Shown: positions 6,467 to 10,222 of the stretch, piece by piece
Numbering within the stretch: position 1 is the stretch's first letter
Layout: every line of letters starts with the position of its first letter
Assembly: GCA_012841485.1 (NCBI GenBank)
Contig: DUUU01000201.1
Location: forward strand, 1 to 10,222
From: Armatimonadota bacterium
Lineage (GTDB): Bacteria > Armatimonadota > JAAZEB01
Direction of reading: 5' to 3'
DNA length: 10,222 nt
Translations under genes and position numbers: made by a program
The notes under the pieces: generated by a model
Database searches by the model: none
Told to the model about the DNA's origin: nothing
What the model saw: only the letters and a program-made list of their open reading frames with translations

Positions 6467-7357
6467 TCACGCGGAAGGAAGCCCGAGCAGGCGCTCGGCG
6501 TTCTTCCACCCGATCTTCTCATACGCTTCCCGGCTCAGGCGCCCCTCGGCGACGGCGGTGTTCAGATAGTCGATGAGCGTCAGCTTGTTCCGCGGGTCGC
6601 AGATATCGGTGCCGAAGAGGAGCCGGTCCTGGAACTCCTCCATAAAGGCGTAGCCGAACTCCGGGTCGCGCGAGATCGCGTTGAACCCGCTCCCTGCTGC
6701 AGGCGAGAGGTCACCCCACAAGTTGGGGTACTCGCGGAAGAGCCGGACGACGGCGCCGCCCTCGACCACCTTGCCCTTGGGATAGCCGTTGCGCTGGTCC
6801 TCGGTCAGGTCGCCGCTGATCTCGGCCCAGAACGGCTGCGAGTGCCCGATGAAGTTGAGCTTTGGGAACTTGCGCAGGGCGCCCTCCAACCCGGGCAGGC
6901 CCAGGCTGTCCACGATGCCGTAGTAGCCGCCTTGCTTCGGCGCGATGTGGAAAAGGACCGGCAGCCCGCACGCCTCGGCATGGCGGAAGAGGTTCTCCAT
7001 CAGCGGGTGGTCATAGGGGAGACTGGCGCACACCTCGCCGATCCCCTTGCACCCGCGCTCCTGGTAGTAGCGCATCAGGTAGCCGAGGTCGGCGTCGGGC
7101 GAGTTGCGCACCTGGCGCGGGTCGATATTCATAAAGGGGATGAAGAAGTCGGGGTACTTCTCGACAATCGCCAGCACCTCGCCCATGCTCTGGATGATGA
7201 AGGCGCACTCGGGGTTCACGCCGGGCAGGATGACCGCTTTGCGCACGCCGCGCGGCTTCAGCATCTCGATCAGCTCTTCCGGGGAGGCATAGGTGCCCCC
7301 CACGAGGCGCTCTGGACCCCGGAAGTAGCGCGTGTGAACGTGAATGTCGATGAACAT
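6467..7357 (-). CDS. Amidohydrolase family 2 metal-dependent hydrolase or decarboxylase
   Basis: This encodes 296 residues from the ATG at 7357, placed by a GGAGGG site (7365-7370) 7 nt upstream and by the family's normal beginning, FIDIHVHTR. An upstream in-frame extension to 7453 adds 32 residues with no similarity to the family. Expected TIM-barrel metal ligands are all present: His6 and His8 (HxH), Glu108 in KGIGEV, His137 in LPVLFHIAP, His172 in NFIGHS, and Asp251 in LFGTD. This is Amidohydro_2 (COG2159), whose members hydrolyse lactones or amides or decarboxylate aromatic acids through one or two divalent metals; the substrate cannot be read here. There is no signal peptide, so it should be cytoplasmic. 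Length is normal. It lies 267 nt after the ketosynthase trio on the same strand, with several hairpins between, so it may be transcribed separately. A link to the trio's product is possible but unproven. Confidence 0.9.
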   Translation of the reverse strand: MFIDIHVHTRYFRGPERLVGGTYASPEELIEMLKPRGVRKAVILPGVNPECAFIIQSMGEVLAIVEKYPDFFIPFMNIDPRQVRNSPDADLGYLMRYYQERGCKGIGEVCASLPYDHPLMENLFRHAEACGLPVLFHIAPKQGGYYGIVDSLGLPGLEGALRKFPKLNFIGHSQPFWAEISGDLTEDQRNGYPKGKVVEGGAVVRLFREYPNLWGDLSPAAGSGFNAISRDPEFGYAFMEEFQDRLLFGTDICDPRNKLTLIDYLNTAVAEGRLSREAYEKIGWKNAERLLGLPSA

Positions 7358-7364
7358 CAGGATG

Positions 7365-7413
7365 CCCTCCTTGCCGTTCACTTCGCGGCGGCAAGGGTCT
7401 CTCCTCCCAGACC
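7365..7413 (-). promoter_or_regulatory. Structured leader with hairpin touching the amidohydrolase ribosome site
   Basis: On the minus strand, CCTTGCCG (7396-7389) pairs perfectly with CGGCAAGG (7376-7369) around a 12-nt loop. The last two bases of the 3' arm are the first two of the GGAGGG ribosome site (7370-7365), so folding would partly occlude it. A second stem, GGTCT with AGACC (7413-7409 with 7400-7396), abuts it upstream and shares base 7396. The arrangement resembles a translational switch. No known riboswitch class or protein site was recognised. Confidence 0.4.
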
Positions 7414-7515
7414 TCTGACAGTCTGCTCGCCAGGGAAGCGGCGGGGTGAACACCGTGGATAGACGCGCCGGGCGCGGATGGGGGATGGCAGGGATGCCGT
7501 GGGCTCTGATTCCGC

Positions 7516-7591
7516 CCCCACGGGACTCCCGGGGCCGGCTCCCGGTGGGGACCGGCCCCTTGCGATTCTAGAGGAGAGGGAGATCGCAGGG
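7516..7591 (-). other. Hairpin-dense intergenic stretch with mutually exclusive pairings
   Basis: Three inverted repeats lie here. Pair A is CCCCACGGG (7516-7524) with CCCGGTGGGG (7541-7550), allowing one bulge. Pair B is GGGGCCGG (7531-7538) with CCGGCCCC (7552-7559). Pair C is 7558-7567 with 7582-7591, about ten pairs around TGCGAT/ATCGCA with some wobble. The 5' arm of B lies in the loop of A and its 3' arm lies outside, so A and B either exclude each other or form a pseudoknot. GC-rich sequence produces such repeats by chance, so function is uncertain. Confidence 0.3.
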
Positions 7592-7594
7592 CAG

Positions 7595-7613
7595 GCCGGG
7601 TGATTTCCCCGGC
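7595..7613 (-). terminator. Hairpin just after the ketosynthase trio, possible terminator
   Basis: GCCGGG (7595-7600) and CCCGGC (7608-7613) form a perfect 6-bp stem with a 7-nt loop, beginning 12 nt past the TAG stop on the minus strand. The position fits a terminator for the ketosynthase operon, but no T-run follows. Confidence 0.35.
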
Positions 7614-7624
7614 GTGCGCTCTGG

Positions 7625-8803
7625 CTACACGCGGCCGAAGAGCAGGGAGACGCACCCCCCGCGAGGATCGAAGGCGTTCACCAGGATGTGCCGGCAGGGT
7701 ATGGTTCGCGGCTCGCGCACCAGATCGAGGGAGAACTCAGGCGCGCCGGCACCGGGCGCTCCGGGAAGAAGCCCGGTCTCCAGGGCATGCACCGCCGCGA
7801 ACGCCGCGAGCGCCCCCGAGGCACCCAGCGTCTCTCCCAGAGCCGCCTTCAAGGCGACCACGGGCACGCGGCTGCCGCCGAACACCTCCTCGATGCCGGC
7901 CGCTTCCGCAGCATCGGCCTCTCCCATGCCCGCGGCCGAGGCGAAGAGCGCATCCACATCCGCGGGCGCCACTCCCGCCTCCGCGAGGGCTGCCTGCATC
8001 GCCGCGGCGGCGCCGCCCTCGGCGAGTCCACCGCCCAGGCCGGCTCCCAGCAGCCGCGCCCGCGGTCGAGCCCCTCTCTGCCGTGCCGACTCTTCACGCT
8101 CTAGAAGCAGGAAGCCGGCGCCTTCGCCCAGGACGCACCCGTTGCGCGAGGCCGCGAAGGGCCGCGCGCCCTCTTGGCCCCCCTCGCCCGGAGAGAGCCA
8201 GCCCATCTCCGCGTAGCCGCAATAGAGATAGGGCGAGAGCGCCTCGCCACCGCCAGCAAGCATGAGATCCGCGCGCCCGCGCTCGATCTGAATCACGCCA
8301 TCCGCCAGAGCATGCCCGGCAGAGGCAGCGCCCTCGCAGAAACACCCGTGCGGCCCGGCCAGGTTGAACTCGATAGACGCCAGGCTGACGGGCGTGTTGA
8401 TGTAGGAGTGCGTGAAGAGCAACGAACTGGAGAGCCGCGGTCCTTTCTCGAGGACGCCCTCCCAGAACGCGCCCATCGTGCCGAGGCAGCCGTAGGCCGT
8501 GCCCATCGAGACACCCGCGCGGATCCCCTCGCCGGCCGCCACGGAGTAACCTGCATCACGCATCGCCAGCGCCCCCGCTGCCAGGGCAAACGCCGAAGTA
8601 CGGTCGAGGTACGTCTTGGCGCTCTCCAGGTACTCCTCAACCGCAAACTCGGCAATCTCCGCCGCGAGGGTGGACGCGCTCTCCCCCGGATCGAGAATCG
8701 TCACCTCGGAGATGCCGGACGCGCCCTGCCGGAGCGCCTCGAAGAACGCCTCGCCACTCCCGATTGCCGATACCGCCCCTATCCCCGTCACGACCACGCT
8801 CAC
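7625..8803 (-). CDS. KS-beta / chain-length-factor-like ketoacyl synthase without catalytic triad
   Basis: This encodes 392 residues from a GTG at 8803, overlapping the upstream ketosynthase stop (GTGA), with GGAGGG at 8811-8816 as ribosome site. The thiolase fold is complete: VVVTGIGAVS at the N-terminus, GPHGCFCEGAASAGHAL (150-166) at the nucleophilic elbow, LGEGAGFLLLE (225-235), and a C-terminus ending GGCVSLLFGRV. Aligned to FabF, the active-site Cys is Ala159, the first His (of NAHGT) is Ser289, and the second His (of GH) is Glu324; the structural Lys319 is kept. It should not perform Claisen condensation. Such inactive subunits (KS-beta or chain-length factor) pair with an active KS-alpha in aromatic polyketide and aryl polyene synthases and set chain length. 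Known chain-length factors often have Gln at the Cys position, so Ala is a variant. Cys154 and Cys156 lie nearby but are not at the nucleophile position. The coupled active KS just upstream is the natural partner. Confidence 0.88.
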   Translation of the reverse strand: MSVVVTGIGAVSAIGSGEAFFEALRQGASGISEVTILDPGESASTLAAEIAEFAVEEYLESAKTYLDRTSAFALAAGALAMRDAGYSVAAGEGIRAGVSMGTAYGCLGTMGAFWEGVLEKGPRLSSSLLFTHSYINTPVSLASIEFNLAGPHGCFCEGAASAGHALADGVIQIERGRADLMLAGGGEALSPYLYCGYAEMGWLSPGEGGQEGARPFAASRNGCVLGEGAGFLLLEREESARQRGARPRARLLGAGLGGGLAEGGAAAAMQAALAEAGVAPADVDALFASAAGMGEADAAEAAGIEEVFGGSRVPVVALKAALGETLGASGALAAFAAVHALETGLLPGAPGAGAPEFSLDLVREPRTIPCRHILVNAFDPRGGCVSLLFGRV

Positions 8804-10080
8804 GGCTCATCCCTCCGCAGTATCAGGGCCGCGTTGTTCCCCCCAATCCCCGCCGAGATGGAAAGGGCGCACGTCACGCGCGCCTCTCGCGCCGCGTTGG
8901 GCACGCAATCCAGGTCGCATTCGGGGTCCGGCTCCTCATAGTTGAGCGTTGGGGGCACAACGCCATCGCGGATTGCCAGCAGGCAGGCAATCGCTTCCAG
9001 GCTGCCGGCGGCGGCCATGGCGTGCGCCGTTGCCGCCTTGATGGAGCTGACGGGCACCTGGTAGGCACGCTCGCCCAGGTTCTGCTTGATCGCCAGCGTC
9101 TCCACCACGTCGTGGTATTTCGTGCCCGTGGCATGGGCATTGACGTAATCCACGGCCTCGGGATCAATCGCCGCGTCCGCGAGCGCGGCACGCACGACCT
9201 GGGTGAGGCCCTCCCCGCGCTTGTCGGGCGCGGTGACATGGTAGGCGTTGTTGTTCGTGGCGGCACCACACACTTCGCCGTAGATGCGCGCGCCTCGGGC
9301 ACGGGCGTGCTCTCGCTCCTCCAGGAGAAGCATGCCGGCCCCCTCGCCGAAGATCGTGCCGCTCCGCTTCCTATCAAAGGGGCGCAGCTTCTCCGCGGTG
9401 ATCGTCCGCAAGACGCTGAGTCCGGCGAGCGCGGAGAGGCTGAGCGCGTCATAGCCGCCCGCGAGGACGACATCGGCCCGCCCGAGCCGGATCGCATCGA
9501 GCGCCCACCCAATCGCCGCGCCTCCCGAGGAGCAGGAGAGGGAGAGCGTGGCGCGCGGGCCGGCAAACCCGAAACACTCCGCGGCGAGCGCGACCGCGTT
9601 CAGGAAGGCATAGCCCGTCAGATCGGCAGGATCCGCCTCTTCGGGCGCCGTCAGCAGGGAGGTGGAGAAGCGTTCCCAGAGCGAAGCGCCGCCGAAGTTG
9701 GTCGCGAACGCGATCCCTCGGCGCTCCGCCCCGGAGCGGTCGGTCAGGCCGGCATCCTCCACGGCTTCGCGCGCCGCAGCCAGCGCGAAGCGCGTGGCTA
9801 GGTCGGCCGGCTCCCTCCCCGGCGGCAGCCGCAGGGCCGCGAGCGCTTTCACCTCGCCGCCCGTGGCGTTGCGCAAGCCCGAAGTATCGAGACGCTCGAT
9901 GGGGCAGATTCCGGAGCGCCCGGCACAGAGGCCTTCCCACAGCGCGGCAACCGTCGTTCCCAGGCAGCTCACGGCGCCCAACCCCGTGACGACGACCCGT
10001 CGGGGCTCACCGCCTCGGGCCGGAGCCACCCTCTCACTCGCGCTTCTTGTCTCCGAAGTGCTACCGCGTTCCACGCTCAC
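8800..10080 (-). CDS. Beta-ketoacyl-ACP synthase (FabF-type, KS-alpha-like), catalytically intact
   Basis: This encodes 426 residues from a GTG at 10080, within a GTGA overlap with the preceding stop and after a GGAG site. The first 26 residues are a polar Ser/Arg/Glu-rich extension; the conserved part starts RRVVVTGLGAVSCLG. A GTG at codon 18 is an alternative start. Catalytic residues are present: Cys183 in SLSCSSGGAAIG, His316 in VNAHATGT, Lys348 in SSIKAA and His353 in TAHAMAAAG; FGEGAGMLLLE (244-254) and the C-terminal GIGGNNAALIL also fit. The Gly normally before the second His is Ala352. It should decarboxylate malonyl-ACP and condense it with an enzyme-bound acyl chain in the cytoplasm. 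Coupling to an inactive KS downstream makes a KS-alpha/KS-beta heterodimer likely, as in type II polyketide or aryl polyene systems, rather than housekeeping FabF. No ACP, ketoreductase or dehydratase gene is visible in the window. Confidence 0.92.
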   Translation of the reverse strand: MSVERGSTSETRSASERVAPARGGEPRRVVVTGLGAVSCLGTTVAALWEGLCAGRSGICPIERLDTSGLRNATGGEVKALAALRLPPGREPADLATRFALAAAREAVEDAGLTDRSGAERRGIAFATNFGGASLWERFSTSLLTAPEEADPADLTGYAFLNAVALAAECFGFAGPRATLSLSCSSGGAAIGWALDAIRLGRADVVLAGGYDALSLSALAGLSVLRTITAEKLRPFDRKRSGTIFGEGAGMLLLEEREHARARGARIYGEVCGAATNNNAYHVTAPDKRGEGLTQVVRAALADAAIDPEAVDYVNAHATGTKYHDVVETLAIKQNLGERAYQVPVSSIKAATAHAMAAAGSLEAIACLLAIRDGVVPPTLNYEEPDPECDLDCVPNAAREARVTCALSISAGIGGNNAALILRRDEP

Positions 10081-10222
10081 TTCTTCTCCAAGTAGGCCAG
10101 AACGTCTCTCTCGGTGATCGGACCTTCCGCGGGAGGAGGAACGTCCGAGAGAGCGATGCCGTGCTCGCGCGCCAACCGGCGGGCCGAGGGGGTGGCGCGC
10201 ACCCCTTCCGCGCGCTTCAGGC
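10077..10222 (-). CDS. 3' end of a protein with a C-terminal peripheral-subunit-binding (E3-binding) domain
   Basis: Only the last 47 residues and the TGA stop lie in the window. VRATPSARRLAREHGIALSD followed by PITERDVLAYLEKK fits the peripheral-subunit-binding domain of 2-oxoacid dehydrogenase E2 proteins, which binds E1 or E3. In a usual E2 this small domain sits between the lipoyl domain and a catalytic acyltransferase domain of over 200 residues. Here the protein stops about three residues past the domain, so no catalytic domain follows. The loop normally holding a Gly-Thr-Gly and a Gly-Arg-Ile is changed to VPPPAEGPI and is about one residue shorter, so E3 or E1 binding may be altered. 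The stop overlaps the ketosynthase start (GTGA), so the two are probably co-translated. It could be a lipoyl-plus-PSBD scaffold, a protein with an N-terminal catalytic domain, or another PSBD fusion; the 5' part is needed to tell. Confidence 0.8.
   Translation of the reverse strand, partial: LKRAEGVRATPSARRLAREHGIALSDVPPPAEGPITERDVLAYLEKK

Noticed and set aside
7358..7453. 32-residue N-terminal extension of the amidohydrolase
   Set aside because: It would run through the hairpin leader and the GGAGGG site; the family starts at FIDIHVH, so the ATG at 7357 fits better.
6368..7462. Long open frame on the plus strand opposite the amidohydrolase
   Set aside because: It is antisense to a gene with all family motifs intact, shows no recognisable domain, and such frames are common opposite GC-rich genes.
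8764..9801. Long plus-strand open frame opposite the active ketosynthase
   Set aside because: Low-complexity Arg/Gly/Ala-rich translation with no motif; it mirrors codon bias of the real gene on the minus strand.
1..10222. CRISPR arrays, tRNA or rRNA genes, insertion sequences, toxin-antitoxin pairs
   Set aside because: I saw no regular repeat-spacer pattern, cloverleaf, transposase motif or terminal inverted repeats in the window.

Overview
The window is GC-rich (judged by eye) and tightly packed. It is bacterial: start codons follow Shine-Dalgarno sequences, four gene junctions overlap by 4 nt (ATGA or GTGA), and several products carry Sec signal peptides. STN-like domains, which normally sit in outer-membrane secretins and TonB receptors, suggest a diderm. 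The 'WP-x-L-TPEQR' style tail after an STN domain and the overall gene mix remind me of Armatimonadota or a similar under-sampled phylum. That placement is an impression and was not tested.

Layout, left to right. (1) 1-1315, minus: 5' part of a large secreted enzyme with a signal peptide, a carbohydrate-binding-like beta sandwich, a glutamine-amidotransferase-like domain, and the start of what looks like an M14 zinc carboxypeptidase domain, cut by the window edge. (2) 1316-1532: divergent intergenic region with a 22-bp-spaced direct repeat. (3) 1533-2607, plus: a doubtful 60-residue secreted peptide overlapping a DUF1186 protein that ends in a SEC-C metal-binding motif. (4) 2884-6349, plus: three genes joined by ATGA overlaps, all encoding probable exported proteins. 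The first two carry STN-like domains and share a related C-terminal module, and no secretin or TonB barrel is present. (5) 6350-6466: convergent gap with a perfect 10-bp hairpin. (6) 6467-7357, minus: an amidohydrolase-2 family metal hydrolase with a leader that can fold over its ribosome binding site. (7) 7358-7624: a gap with many possible hairpins. (8) 7625-10222, minus: a translationally coupled trio of a protein ending in a peripheral-subunit-binding domain (PSBD, as in 2-oxoacid dehydrogenase E2), a catalytically intact beta-ketoacyl synthase, and a second ketoacyl synthase in which the Cys-His-His triad is Ala-Ser-Glu.

Two gene sets deserve attention. The minus-strand trio looks like a type II KS-alpha/KS-beta pair (ketosynthase plus chain-length-factor-like partner) coupled to an E2-like scaffold that lacks the usual C-terminal acyltransferase domain. 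This would fit an unusual fatty-acid or polyketide pathway fed by an alpha-keto-acid dehydrogenase-type complex, but that link is inferred from gene order only. The plus-strand trio looks like an exported, co-translated protein set of unknown purpose built on orphan STN-like domains.
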